DNA from: Anarhynchus alexandrinus
Lineage: Eukaryota > Chordata > Aves > Charadriiformes > Charadriidae
DNA length: 64,000 nt
Direction of reading: 5' to 3'
Assembly: GCA_008711295.1 (NCBI GenBank)
Contig: VUYV01000230.1
Span: 269,015 to 333,014, forward strand
The notes below the pieces were generated by a model. The model ran no database searches. It was not told the origin of the DNA and saw only the letters and a program-made list of their open reading frames with translations. Both the position numbers and the translations under genes were made by a program. This document shows, one piece after another, positions 26,773 to 40,331 of the stretch. Position 1 is the stretch's first letter, and every line of letters starts with the position of its first letter.

Positions 26773-29700
26773 CCAGTGACTACAGAAAGGCTTCTGCATC
26801 TGGGCTGGTCCCTGAGGCTCTGTAGGTTCAACCCTATCCTTTAATCTTTCTGCATAGTCAGGGGAAGGCAAGAGGCAGCTCCAGAAGAAAATTAATCCCA
26901 CCTATCTTAGGTGCCTTCAGGAGAAGAGATGTGTTTCCTATTTCCTTCTCCCACAAAAACTATAAATGGGGGAGCAAAAGTTGGGGGGAGGGGGAAAGTT
27001 GTGCAGATTTTCTTTGGAGAATAAATGTAAAGTTCTTCTATTTGCTTTCCAGTTGTCAGTCCTTCTCAGCACATTTGTGTGATATTTTCCTACTTCCTTT
27101 GCAATACAAAGCTACAAATACCCTTCTAAGTGCAAACTGAGATTCTCACACAGTTACATGATTCCAAGAGTTGTGGCTGAAAAAAACACCCTACTCTAAA
27201 CATTCTTATTTAAAAAGTGAAGAGTGCTAGAGACATCAAGTCAACACAACTGAAATGTGAATACTGATTTGCAAACTATTTATAGAGTGAAAAAAGGAAA
27301 GAGAAAATAAAGCCGAATTCCAAATGCTTTTAAAGAAAGGTGCAGTTTGCACTTGGATTACTCCTGAGGAAAATAATGAAGAAATAAGCTATATTTGAGA
27401 AAACATTTTCTCTGTAACGAATCACGTAACTTGGCTCTTAAAAAGTGAAATTCATCAGCATGCCGAGAGCCAACACAAGGCCTATGTATCACAGAGTCTT
27501 CACACTGGGGGTGTTGGAGATCACACAGCTCTTGAGACATCTCCCCAGAAGAGATGAATTTCACTCTCACTGAGCAGATGACTTCTGGCAGCCTTTCGTT
27601 TGTGAAATTTAACAATTTTTCTGATTATGGTTATCAGCCACCTATTTTTGCTGAAAATGGATACTGAAGTGTGACAGCAGTTACCAGCCCAGCTGAATAG
27701 CTGTTCACTCCCAGCTCTCTATAAATACAGAATTTCTGAAATAATCTCGAGCACATGTTGGTTAAAAATTCAAGGGCAGATGAATAATGAATACCAACGG
27801 ACACTCCTGCATTAAAATTTAATACTAGCAAAGGAAAATGGAAACAAGACGTTTTCCAGGATTCTGCAGAACAATTACAAGCACTATTATTTCTCTCCAG
27901 AACAGGCTTCCTCCACTGAGGTCTTCTGGGATTTCACTGAGCACTCCTGCAAACATGCAAGTGAAAGCAGACATCTCTGTAGATAAAGGTGCAGAGTGCT
28001 TGGGGCAAAGCCATCTTTTCTTTATGAACTTCCTAACTGTGGAATGTAGAGTGAGTCAGTTGTAGAGAATTACATATTTTAAAGCTAGAAATGAGCATTA
28101 GAGAAATGCTGAATAACACAGGTCAGCAAATGCCATTCCGTTGCTCTCCTCTTCTAGGGCACAGAGCTTTTAGAAAGACATTTAATCTTGATTTCAAGAC
28201 TTTGTACAGTAACAGGCTCTAAGGCCAAGAGGGACTGGCTGATACTGGCTCTGAAAATCAGTGCTCTAGTTTAAACAGGAATTAATTAAAGGAATTCTTT
28301 TGCCATGGGAAAATACCTATGGGTCCACACAGCAATGTAAGTTCCTATATAACTTGCCAAAAGGCTTGTTGTTCTTAATAGATTTCTGAGGCTGTCTTTG
28401 GAGGTAGTTGCAGGTTCACAGGAGTCTCCTGGGAATTCGGGCACCTTTATAACAAGGAAAGCCCTAAGCAAATGCGTCACTAAGGGGCGTTCTCATCCCC
28501 GGCAGTGAGAGGGAACGAGTCAAATTTGGGGATTAAACACAGTAAAATGTTAAAGTAGAGATATAGTCACTCCAGCTGATTATGCAAAAGCACAAGTTAA
28601 GATTATGACAGGAGACAGCTTAATTCCCTTTTCAGTTCCTCTCTGCTGCCTGGCAGAGCAGTGGGAAGTCAGGTATTTCAACGTTACAGCTCACTTGGAG
28701 AACTGCATTTTTCCATTTACTGTCTTTTCTTCCTCCTCCTCTTCGCGAAGCAGTTTGATTCTAGTTGCCACTCAGAAGTGTTAGTACTTTTAGCTGTGGA
28801 TCCTAAGGAGTCTGAATGTGCCTCAACGACATTCGCAGTTGTTTAGCAGAGTAGATCAAAGGAATGGCAGTAGCTGATTGAGGCTTATTTGAATAGATAC
28901 GCCTATTCCTTGTCTTCACTTTATTACAGCCCCCTGATGGCTGCAGCTGGTTGTACCCAGTCACACAGAGGTGATCTGGGATGGGATGTACAGGGTGAGT
29001 GTAAGAGTAATTACTTCCACGCACCAGGTCAGTTGGACACAGTTGATTATTTGTATTTGGATACAGTTTGAATACACTATATTTCACTATTTCCTTGGCC
29101 TATCATGTTCAGGCATCCCTCTGTTACACTCTCTCCATGCCCTGTGGCAGCAGCGACTTAGGTTCACAGGCGAGTGATATAAATCCTGCACGTGGATAAG
29201 GTCAGGTTCTAAGAGCCTCAATAAATAATGAATATGTCCTCAGACTCAGTCTGGGTTTTGATGCATTAAGTAAGAGAAATACAATCCTGCTGTCAGTTTA
29301 CCCCTTCACTTCCCTTCAAGATTCCCACCCTTGTTGCAAGGGCAGTTGATCTTGTGAGACAGGCACTGAACCCCACAATGTTCAGCTCAGTACTAAGGTT
29401 ATTTTTTTTTAGTGTTCTGGACTGTTGTTTAGAAAGACTAGCTATGAAGTGGGAGCCAGAATTATGAGTGGATTTAGTCCCCCAAAAGATCTAAGTAGGT
29501 GTCCAGAGTGGTGGTATTTGCAAAGACTGGAACTAGACTCCTACTGCCTTCCAGTAAGAGCTAGATATTTGTTCTGTTAAAGTGTCACTGGGTAAAGCTA
29601 GTACAATTTTTGTTTTTTTTTTTTTCCTAGGACAGCAATGGGGTTTGGGGGCTTCCCAATGTGGCAAGGGGAAAACAGATCACACAGAAGGGTTTGATTT

Positions 29701-32129
29701 GGCTGAAGTCCTTGCGTAACACTGAGCTCTGGCAGCACTGGCGTGGTTCGTGCTTACCTGCCTCTCTGCCTGTTCAGCAGCCTGCCTTGCTGGGGCTGCC
29801 CAGTTCTGCAGCCTGTTGTGTCTGTGGGGCACCCAGAGCCAGGGATTCAAAGACAAATGAAGCTCTCAAGAGGCAGGCGAGTCTTTGCAGCATTTAAAAA
29901 AAGACTGTAGCAGCACAAGTGCCCACTCATCTCAAAAGGAGGAATTCAGAATTGTGCTGTGCTGTGTCAAGGAGTAAGAGATGTGAGAGACTAACAGTGC
30001 TCACTGCTGAGGCATGGCGTCAGCCGGGTATGTATGAGGAAAAACAGGATTCTGAGCCCCATTAACTCAATGACTCCTGCAGCATCCTCTCTATGTCAAC
30101 AGGCTGATACAGAAATCCAAGAGGGGAAAAAAAGCCCCGCTTGAACTCAGCAGCAATTTGTTTTGCTAGCAAAATATTTTCAAGTGACTGTGTTTGCTAA
30201 ATGACATAGATGGGGGGGGGAGTAGTGGAAAATGAAGTATTTCAGCAATTATACACATGAAACCAGAGGCTGGCTGGATATACTGCAACACAGTCCAGCT
30301 GCCTGACTGTGTAATTAAACTCCAGCCTGTCTGGTTGAAATGCAGGAGGCATTTCTGCAGTGAGGTTAAATTAAGAGTTGGTGATGACAAGCAGACATTA
30401 TGGAAATGTCAAAATTAGCATGTGCTGAATGAGAACGTTGGATGGCCCTAGCTACAGTCCAGAGGATCAGAAGAAGCAAGGAAGGGAAACGGTCTCCTCG
30501 TTGTGGCTGCTCCTACCTGCCCTCTGCAGAGCAGTTACTCCACCACGTGGACAATTTTTGCCAGAGGTGGTACTTTTTGAAGAGTGGTAACATGAGAAGA
30601 GAAAGACCAAAAGTTGGCTCCTGCTCTGAATTGCCTTGTGACAGCGTCCTCCCTCCCCATTAGCTGATGGGGGAGGCAATGTCTCCTCAACAAAGGGTAG
30701 GCTTTAAAGTTAAGAAAAGATGAAGGTTCCCACATTCATTTCCAAAGCTCCCGGGTTCCCCTAAGGTAGGGAAGGCTCCTTTGTGTTCAGTCTCATTGCT
30801 TCCTAACCAGCTGTTGAGTTACCATTTTCATTTTCACCATGCCTATATTGGGCTTGAAACAAAATGAACAAAACAACTCACAATTGGAACAGGCATGGTA
30901 TTTTGTAAACTTTAGAGCTGGTCAGGGAGTCCTTCCCAAAACTCCGGGTGGCTTATTGCTTGCACAAAAAGTAGTTTTGTAGAAACTTTGTGGGAATGTT
31001 TCAGCCACACTCTTTGGCTAAGGAAATGACTTAGACTAATGCATAGCCTTTCTGATAGGAGGCACTGCCTCAGATCTCTTTGGACTTGAATGTGTCTCCA
31101 GCATGACAGGAATGTCTGTAAGCTGTTTATATGTTAACTAAGATGGGGAGGAAGGGAAGGACTGTTTGTGCTCACTTGCTTGAGTTCTCCTTCACCTAGC
31201 AATGTTTCTGGAAATAGAGCTGTTATCTCCACTGCCTTGGCAGGGGTACCAACAACGGCTTGTTCAAATGACATTAGGGAGCTGTAGAGAGCACCATTGT
31301 GAAGCCAGACCTCTCTTGAAGTGCAGTTATATGCAGTTAAACGGGGAGGCCCCACTTGTGGTTTCTCCATTTCTCCAAGTATGTCTCTTTAATGATGATA
31401 CGGCCAAAGTAAATTCAAAGGGAGAAAAATAATTTTCCTAAGAAAATTAAAAGTTTGGCTGGCTCACAGAGATTGCAATGATTATCTGAATATAAAGCAA
31501 TAGGCTAAACTGTGTGCAGATGCATATATTGCCTTAATTCTGCATTGTATTAATTTGCTTGTTACCTGATACCATGGACACAAGTTAACACAAAGGAAGC
31601 CAAACTTAGGCCTGTGGGAGAGAGATCATTAAGCTTTGAGTGAACACTAGCTTGTGTCCCAAACACAAACTGCTGTGTTATCTCTGGGTTCTGCCGCCTC
31701 CTGTGGTAAGGTGTTGGGCAAGAGAAGATGCAGGAAGAACATACCCCTTCCATTTTGTCAGGAGGAGATACTCAACTAAGCTAATACGAATACAAGGCTG
31801 AAGTAGGAAAGGGATCAGCAAGGGATACAACTCATTTGCCTGATGAAGCACTAAAGGGATGACAGGGACTTCTTTTTTGTTACTTTCTACTGTTCTCCTT
31901 GAATCTGGATTAACATCATTAATTTCTTCACACAGCTACACTTCCCGCATGGGGCTAGAAAAGGAAGCATAGTTCTCCTCCTCCATGGTTCACTAGGGAG
32001 GGGCTGGGAAATTAATTCCCGCATGCTGCAAATTCTGAACCTTGCTGGAGGCAGGGAAGGAAAAAGGAGAGGGAGAGATTAGTCTTCTCGGGAGCCCAGC
32101 ATGAGGATCTGCTTCTTGATATTATTAAG

Positions 32130-32370
32130 GAAGTCACCAAGCATTTCTTAATAAGATTTTTTAACAAACTAATCAGCAATATTGGATTTTCAAGGATTTC
32201 AGAGGGAATTCTTGCTAATTGAGGTGTCTTTTTCCATTAGCAGCTCCCAGCAGGAGCCTTGCACACAGGTGGAAAAGCATCACATATCTTGTAAAATCAA
32301 TAGTGCAGCCAATTAAAAAAAAAGCACAATTAGTGTGGCTGATTCAAATTAGAATTGCAAATTCCTAATG
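32130..32370. promoter_or_regulatory. Candidate conserved non-coding element
   Basis: This repeat-free AT-rich block has dense homeodomain-type words: AACTAATCAGCAATATTGG, TTGCTAATTGAGG, CAGCCAATTAAAA, GCACAATTAG and TTCAAATTAGAATTGC. It also has a CACAGGTGG E-box-like word near 32266. The density of ATTA/TAAT cores is higher than in the flanks. The enhancer reading is inferred; cross-species conservation was not tested. Confidence 0.25.
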
Positions 32371-35300
32371 GATCCAGATGTCAAGGCTAGGCAAAGATGT
32401 AGGAGTCCGGTGTGTTTAAATTCAGTGAAAAGACTGGCATGCTCTATGCAATGACGTGAATTCCCATTCCATTCCCCACAACAAAACAGCCCTACGTTTC
32501 CTGAAAGACTCACTCATGCTCCTGTATTTCAGAACATTTCGAGAGGATTTAGCATCAGCCCAGTTCCCTGCACTGCTGAAAATACAATTCTCTTTCACTC
32601 ACAGATGAATGGAATAGTCAAAATGTGGTTTTGTGTTCTTCCTTGAGCCCAATAAAATGATAATTTGTAACTGAAAATCCGGTCCCCTCAGCTCAGTGGT
32701 GTTTATACCAACCCTCTGAGCTTCAGTGACGCTATCCTTCCCTCCCCAAGCTGTTCTTTGGTGTGTAGTAAGAAGATCAAACTTGATCTCTCTGGAGGGC
32801 AAGGCTTGTGGGGCCAGGATTTCCTAAGTAAAAAAGAATGAAAACAGAGCAAGACCACATCCATTACTGTTTGAACACTTTGGGCCACAAGCTGTTGACT
32901 TGGCCACACTCTTTCCTGCCTGGCCAGAAGATGCAAGTGCATTTGGAACACAAATTCAGGAAAGCTATGTTGGAAGAAATTAAATGAATCCTAGAGAAGT
33001 GAAAAGGGAGGCACATCAAGACATGGTCTGCTGTGATGCACAGTTACAAATGGCAGGAAGAGAAATCTCCATTGCCTTTATGCAGTTGTACAAGGACCAC
33101 GTTTATGCTACAAGTCTCTTTTTGGCCTGACAAATCTTCCTTGCTGAGAAAGTAAGTGACCTTTTATATCGTGACTGTGAACAAACCATTCATGCTATTC
33201 CTCAGTTAAAATGATTAGCATTGTTACTGCTCTGCTAATACTTCTTACATGTCTGGGCAGCAATTACAGTTATATATATGGTCATGTTTGATTTTATCTG
33301 TATCATTCACTATGCATAAAACTTGTATGCACTTGAAAAATGGGCTCGAGTCGATACCACCTAACTAATGTTACCAGGGCTTTAACAAAAGTACTCTTAA
33401 ATGTATAGTTCAGCCCTTTCAGGGATCATCAGTTGCTCCTGTGAGGACCTCGCAGTAGTGCAGTGAGGGTTTGATTACAGGTTGACTGGCTCGGTGTTGA
33501 GCGTGGAGATCTTGCCCTGGATTTTCAAGCAATGTTTTGGGTGACAGCGGGACATAAGTGTCACTGCTGTGATTTTACAGCAGGTTAAAATTTGCCACTG
33601 TTACTACTTGTCCCTGTGGATGGGCTGCAAAGAAACAATCATAGAATTAGAAAAGAAGTAGTTTTGCGGGGGTCACAGCCTGGTCACGTATTCTCTCTCT
33701 GAGAGTTTGGAAACACAACCAAAGTTGAAGCAACGTAAAGACATTGTGTCTCTAATTCTACACATTTATACCATTTATTCTATACACCAAAGATGAGCTC
33801 TCAGTATGGCTCAGTCATAAGATCCCTCTTTTCAACACTGCATTAATTATTGTTGTCAGAGGTGCCTGGAAAACACATTGACAGAATGTCTTTCTGTTAG
33901 AAAATACAGATTCATTTAAATCAAATCATTTCATGGGAACACATTAGTTTTTTCATAACCATTTGTTAAAGGAAAAATCAGTACAAATTATTCCAACTTT
34001 TATCTTTGACTTTACAGTATCAAAGTGTTCTGTTTAAACAGAGTAAAATGATTTCATGCTATTTGTATAGTTCTTGATTTGACTTTCACTGTGTACAATT
34101 ACTTTAACTTTGGATTAATTTTGTAGCAAAATTATTTTGTTGTTATTTTTTATTTTAACATCACATTCTCAAGTTTTCCATGGCCACATGACTCTAAAAT
34201 CTAGACCTTTCTGAAAAATTTGCTCTTGGGACATTTTTGTTTGCTCTTGGGATGGTACAGTTGCAGACTCTGGCTAGGCAGCCCTGCTGACTGGCAAGCA
34301 CCAGAAATGCAGCAGGTGTGGCTCTAAATTCCTCTTTCTCTCACTGGTAATATTTAATCCCTTAGATTTGCAAGCAGGGCTCCTGCAAGAAGGGATGTTT
34401 TAGGCTGCTGGTCTGGAAATGACAGATAACCCAAAATCAGAGCATGGAGAATGAACAGAGCTAGGTACCAGACTAACCATGCACGAATGAAGGGTGATGT
34501 AGCATTAAGGTGTTTTTCAGCTTCTACAAAATGACAATACACATTTCTGCAGGCAGGCAGAGATGGCACCAGAACAGCTCTGCTGGCAGGTATGAACAAA
34601 CACATTCCCCTTCCAGCAAGGGAGTTAGAATTTAGAGATGAGCTCCTGTTTGTTTTCCTAATCTACTTGCTGGGCTACTTGGCTCCCTCTCTGCTCATGT
34701 AGCTGCTGAATCTGTCAGCCCAGGCTGCTCTATGACAGCCTTGGGGGTGCTATGGGTCTGTCCAGGAACTTCTGCTGTGAGAATTCAACCCAAAAGCCTC
34801 TGGGAGTTGGGGGCTATGTCACTTGAAGCAGCTTCTCTCTCTGCTGGGACAAGGTGCTGGAATTCACATCCTTCAGCATTTCTCCAAAAGTCAATGTCAT
34901 CCATCACTTTTCCTCTTTCCCTTCTGGATTCTTTTTGCTTCCTCCATCCCATTTTCTCTGCTCAAGTCCCCTTTCCTCTCCCCCTCGTTTTCAATTCCTG
35001 TGGTGTTTCTCAAGCTGTTTGTCAAGTGGCAGCAGCCTGCTGATACCCACACTGCTCAATGCAGGGGCTCCTTCAGATCAAAAGATAGCCACACCTCCTA
35101 AAAACATAGGAGGGACAAGGGACCTTTATCTTTTTGAAGAAGCACACAGCATTAAGATATTCTCAGGAGGATTAGAACTGCTGGTTAAAACTGTGCTATG
35201 GACTTTTCCTTAGAAGCTCATTTGAAAGCCCCCCATGCAATTAGTTCTAATTTGTCACTGTACTAATTTAGAACTGTGTGAGCAGGCAAATATTATCCAT

Positions 35301-37864
35301 GCTACAAACTTGGGTCTGATTTCATGAATTAAAACTTGGACTGAAGTGGGAGCTTATCAGAAGTAGGGATGGAGCTTTCTTCCCAAATCTTCTTTGCTTT
35401 AATGGTGCTTACTGAACTGGTGTCTTTCTGGGAGTTGCATGTGAGTAAGTAAGTAATGATGCAGTAAAATGACTGAATGGAGCCCATTGCTGATGTAATC
35501 CTTGCAGCTGATGAAGCAGTTGGAGACTGATGCTGCAGTTTGCCTGGATAGTGTTGTCCAGTGTGCAGTTGTTTTAGCTTCCTCTCCCTATTCCTCCAGC
35601 AAAAGAAAGGATAAGCGTGACAGAGCTGGGTAATGGGAGTCAGCTTCTAATGAGTGGAACAGCTAAGGTTTGCAATAGCAAACAGTAGATTACCAATAAA
35701 GCCTTGCCTTTTTTATTTTGGCTCTGGAAAAATTGTGGCTTGTCACACTGATCCTACCATGCTCTCCTTTTCCAGAAGTGCTTTCAGTTTCCTGTTCCAA
35801 GGATCGATCCCACTGTATCCAAAGAAAGCTTACCTATGAATTTCTTATTAAAAGAAAAGGATTTCACAAAATTCTCTTTTGTTATGCTCCCGCTTCCTCC
35901 AACTGGAGGAAGTTTAGTTGAACTAAGTTTTTCTACCCAGCACTCACTTTTACTCACAACTTCACTCACCAGGTCTGCAGAATTAAATGCAGCTTTTTCT
36001 CTCCTCTATGGAGAGCTGCAGAGCCTGTTAATTGCATTTTAAATGAAGCCCTGCAATGTCTGGCGGTCACCGAGGGTGCTCGCAGCTTCCCTGAGTCTTG
36101 CCAGATCAGAGGTGTGAGACTGGCTACCGAGCAAACTTTCAGGGCAGCCCAGAGCCATTTAATGCAGCGGAGTGGGAGGAAGAATGCCAGTCTGTTCCCA
36201 GAGACACATGTGCTCAAAGACCTTTTTTCAGGGTGGGATCTAAATGGTTTTGAGGAGTATTAACTGTGACCAGGCCAGTCCCTTTAGGGTATCTCATTCA
36301 AACACAGCTCAAGCAGAGTTCCTAAGAAGATACCCATAAAAGCATTTGCCCTGTGTCCACAGCTGCAAACCCACACCTAGCAACTGAATTTGCTGCCTTC
36401 CCTTACTGCCTTCGTGTTTGGGGGTGCACTGAAGCTCAATCACAGTGTAGGCTTTGAATTTGGGTCTGACGACTGTATAAATCCTCATGATACACTTTCA
36501 TGAGGTGCTGCATTGCCACCACATTGCACCTCACAAGGTGACAGGTCCCCAGTCACTTTTACAGCAAATCTCAAAGCAGACTCTTGCAGATGGGGATTTG
36601 GGAAGGGACCTTAGGACTGGCTACCCAAGGGCAGTGTGTATATGGCCATGGGCCTTCCTCCTCATAGGCTCAGAGTGCTTACTATATCCTGGTACAAGAA
36701 GGCACTATATAACCTCTCCCTCTTTTCCAACCTCTCACATGTCACTTATGTTAGACATTTAGGGTGTGATGAAACGCCCTCTGGATCTTTCTCTCCCAAG
36801 TAGCATATCTGGCTATCTTAGATTAACTAGACTCCTAGCTTTTAAATAGCCAAAATCAAGCAAGATCATTACCACCATAATAGCAGCTTTCCTTATGACT
36901 GTCCATCTTCCCATAAAGTGGGGGTAATAGCACTGCTCTGCTGAAAGCACACATGAAACAGTGAGCTCCTGGAGCTTGAGTTACAGTTGCCTGATCAAAC
37001 AAACATGGCATGGCCTCTGTTCGACAGTCTTTTACTAAGAATGCCAGAAACAGTTTTATAATCTGATTTCCTGTTTCTCTCATAAACTCCTGTTTATAAA
37101 AAATATCATTAACCTGGGGGCCAATTATTTTTGACCAGGTAATAAGTCAATCTGATATATTGCCTAGAACAGACAAGAGAATCTTATGGTGTAGTTTCCT
37201 CAGGAAACAATTTAAAACAAAGCTGTACATAAGAAAATTCTTACAATAACCATCTATTAAGAATGTTACAGCGGTCTTGGGGCTGTGTCCTCGACCAGCA
37301 AAAGAAATGACCCAGGACTAAAGCAAGTGTCTGCTTCTGAATCTGATCTTATGCTGTGTGCTCCTGGAATATCTGATTATCTATGGAGATGGGGCTCCTG
37401 CAGTGCATGCATGGGTAACCCATTAGTGTAAGTAGGAGGGAGTTAGTGAGTCATATATACAGATTTATTTTAGGCAATGTTACCCTGAGTTGTACAGATG
37501 TGGTACTGTGCATTACAAAGATTTCAATTCATTGAATTCAGAGGCTTTGGGGCATTCATCTTTTAAGAGCCTCCTTTGGTGGCATTACATATTTACTGTA
37601 GACTTCTGACACTTTGGGCTACAGATTGCTATAGAAAGATCTATTCTCTTAATGCCTTTGGGCTTTATGCAAAAGCTGCAAAGGAAAAAGGAAACTTTCC
37701 ACTAAATATAGAACCACACTCACTGTTTCAAATTCTTTTCACACATGCTGATTTTCAGCTTTTTGTTAGCTGATTTAATTGCACTCACAAGCTGTCCCCC
37801 CTATTCCCTTCTCGCTAAAGTAAAATACAACACCTGGGTTCTTTCTCTTGCATGCACTCTCCTC

Positions 37865-37879
37865 TTTTTTTTTTTTTTT
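37865..37879. repeat. T15 homopolymer
   Basis: Fifteen T lie between C-rich/T-rich and A-rich flanks. A possible polypyrimidine-AG pattern follows (ends in TTTAG at 37882), but no exon can be recognised after it. Confidence 0.85.
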
Positions 37880-38160
37880 AGCACAGCACATAGAAGAGGG
37901 ATGACCAGAAGAGAAACTTCAAAAAGTGTATTGTTCAGTCTTTATTTTCAGATTGCCAAGGAACACAAACCAATTGATGGAGCTGGGTCACATTACAAGA
38001 GTTTTTCTGCCTCTTTGTTTAAATAGTGAATACCTAAGGTGCTACAAAATGCTACGCAAAGAATGCAACTGTTCTTGGGGCGTTAAAAGAACTGAAACCA
38101 TCTTTTTTTTTCTTCTTTTTTTCCCTACTACAAATTACTTCTTTACAGCTCTTTACTTCA

Positions 38161-38270
38161 ACTCTGAGCAAGTCCGCGGGGGGGGGGGGGGGGGGGAAAC
38201 CCCCTTGGGTTCCCCCCCAAAATGCCTGGGTTCAGGGGTCCTCCCTTTCTTCCAGTNATATATGGTACCG
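38161..38270. other. Probable assembly or consensus error (poly-G and ambiguous base)
   Basis: Nineteen consecutive G (38178-38196) are followed by a patch of stacked homopolymers (AAA, CCCCC, GGG, CCCCCCC, AAAA, GGG, GGGG). The ambiguous base N lies at 38257. The texture differs sharply from the AT-rich flanks and is what low-quality consensus or gap-filling around a hard G tract produces. Any frame crossing it, including one at 37926-38345, is unreliable. Confidence 0.65.
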
Positions 38271-40159
38271 TTTTTTACTAAGAGCCAAATTTCCTTGATG
38301 TCACTGGTGACTGCTAGGGTAACTGTCACCAGTATATTAATTTAGTTTAATATTAGCTTGTGAATGGTAGATCACTGCTTTCAGGAATAAATGAGGAATG
38401 ACCATCACCATCAGTTTTTGCAACTGAAGCCTAGTGGCTCTGAAATGCCCAGTTCCCTTCTGTGGTGTTTATGCCTGGTCCCCTGATGGGGTGTTGCTGG
38501 TAAGTGGAAAAGCATGAAGTATGGCTGAATCTCCGAGAGCTGTGCTTGCAGGGAGGAGAGGATTACATACTTTAGAGTGTTTCTGAATTCAAGGAATTGA
38601 TATTTGCAGAATTTGGCTGGTGCAACTACATTAGCTAAGAAATGTTAAAAAATTAAAAAAAAAACCCAACCTGCTGATGCCAGCAAAAGTCCCAGTATGG
38701 ATGGTGCTATACTGGCAAGAGACCACTTTTGTCAGCTCAACTCATGGCACTTGGGGGCATTGTATAATGAACCTGGCAACAGCCATACACTGAGTCTACG
38801 TGAGGAGAGTCTAATGGTGTAGTTATGCCAGAGAGGATCTCTGTTGTACACTAGCCATTATCTACTTCCCTGGGCTGTTCTGATCTTCGAGCATTTACTA
38901 CTATTTACAGCCATGCAGCATGTTCCTCATGAGTGGATTATCCAGCTTTAGCACAGCATGCCATGGAGAATTTGGCCTCTGGTTTCCTCTGCAGCTGCTG
39001 CAGCAGCACAAGGCAGCAAGCTCATTGAGAATTTCACCCTCTGCAAATCCACCCATAGGAGTGGTGTCTCTCCAAAGCAGCACGCTCCTGTCAGAGGGCA
39101 TGAGTGCGCTGCCCCATAACTTGGCATTTCTAGGCTGTGGAGTGACTCATCGGAGCTCTAACCATTTAAGACTAAATGAAAAGGGCCAAGGCTATTTTTG
39201 GTTTCGGGCTGACCTTAGCGTTGGGGAAGACATGGAGGCAGCATTCCCAGTAGTAGCCAGCACTGCTTGCAGGGTCTTGGAAAGGTCTCCTTTGTGTTCC
39301 CTGTGAATATCAGAACTCGTGCCATGAGCTTCAGTCCTTCCTATCCAAGCTGAAGAAGGTAGAATAGCAAACGTTAGTCTGTCCTCCTTGAGGAGGCCCT
39401 AGAAGAGACTTTCTCTACACTGCAATTCCTGCTAGTTCACTCCAAAATCTCCTGCAAACTCCCTGCTTAGTATGAGTGTGTAATAACTGATGGGAACTGC
39501 TCACATTTACGGTTCATTTTGCAGGTAGTTGCTATAACTTTTAACACTTGCAGGGAGTCACTCATGGGAACATATATCTCTCAACTTTTGCCCAGTAATT
39601 AATTGCTTAGCCAATTAAATGTCCCAGCAGTTCCTCCGTAATGACTCTTAGTGCAGGGATACTGACAATTAACCTGCAACCGGTGATAATACAGACTTCA
39701 TTCTGCAGCCACGTTAAGGACAGGAATAATGATTCAGCAGTCCCATAATTACACTGTTTTTTCATGCAACTACACTCTCACTACATGGAATCTTTTATGC
39801 AAATGAATAGCACCATGCCTGGGAACATAAATATCCCCAGCTCTTCAACATGAATAGTGTGTCCGAAACCTCATCACCTTTATGAGATGTGTAACAATTG
39901 TAGTTTGAGTGAGAGCTCCTGCGTTCATGGAGTTTTTCCAGGCACTCCCACTGGTGTAGAGCTCAGCAGCTGCTTCATTCATATCTCACCTAACTCGGGC
40001 AGTGACCACACCAGCTCCTTTCAGAGACAACCTAGAGCCTGAAGGAACCACCTCTCCCATGAGCACTTCTTCTCATACTGGTGTTGTGTTTACAGCTTAA
40101 GGGGTTTTTTTAAGTTGTGGGGTTTTTTTTTCCTCCTTTTTTTTTGTTCATCGAGACAC
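38271..40159. other. Non-coding stretch before the CR1 cluster
   Basis: No exon or repeat is recognised. It includes a 9-bp inverted repeat (38303-38311 with 38325-38333), a homeobox-word-rich block (about 39575-39745, with CAGTAATTAATTGC and GCCAATTAAATG) and T-rich low-complexity sequence at about 40100-40145. Confidence 0.5.
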
Positions 40160-40331
40160 CCAATCCTTTCCTGAGGAGCTACTTCCAGAACAGCCAGCCC
40201 CCAGCCCGTAGAGCTTCATGAGGATATTACTCCTGATACAAGATCTTGGATTCGCTGTTGTTGAGCTTCACGAGTTTCTCCAGCCTGCCCAGGTCCTTCT
40301 GAATAACAACCCTGCCCTCCAGTGCATTGAT
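40160..40331 (-). mobile_element. Older CR1 LINE fragment (internal part of the ORF2 region)
   Basis: The plus strand carries TTGTTGAGCTTCACGAG, TCTCCAGCCTGCCCAGGTCC and TTCTGAATAACAACCC followed by TGCCCTCCAG. In order and spacing these match the antisense of the CR1 segment just after the reverse-transcriptase catalytic motif (normally near TTGAACTTCATGAGG, CTCCAGCCTGTCCAGG and CCCTTCCCTCCAG). It is far more diverged than the copy beside it and stops abruptly where the 3' tail of that younger copy begins (about 40332). Its left limit is uncertain. The CR1 call rests on remembered consensus words, without an alignment. Confidence 0.65.

Larger units (their letters stand above)
16806..38160. 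other. Long non-coding stretch, no gene recognised
   Basis: About 21 kb with no convincing exon, tRNA or large repeat. All open frames are under about 125 codons and most have an overlapping frame on the other strand. Contents worth naming are the block rich in ATTGCA/TGCAAT words (22190-22330), two short tandem duplications (26553-26584 and 26731-26772), T13 (29613-29625), G9 (30212-30220), a candidate conserved block (32130-32370) and T15 (37865-37879). It is likely intergenic or a very large intron. Confidence 0.55.

Noticed and set aside
33630..33660. AATCATAGAATTAGAAAAG, resembling the start of a reversed CR1 tail
   Set aside because: Only about ten bases agree; the following TTGGAAGGGACC-type words are missing.
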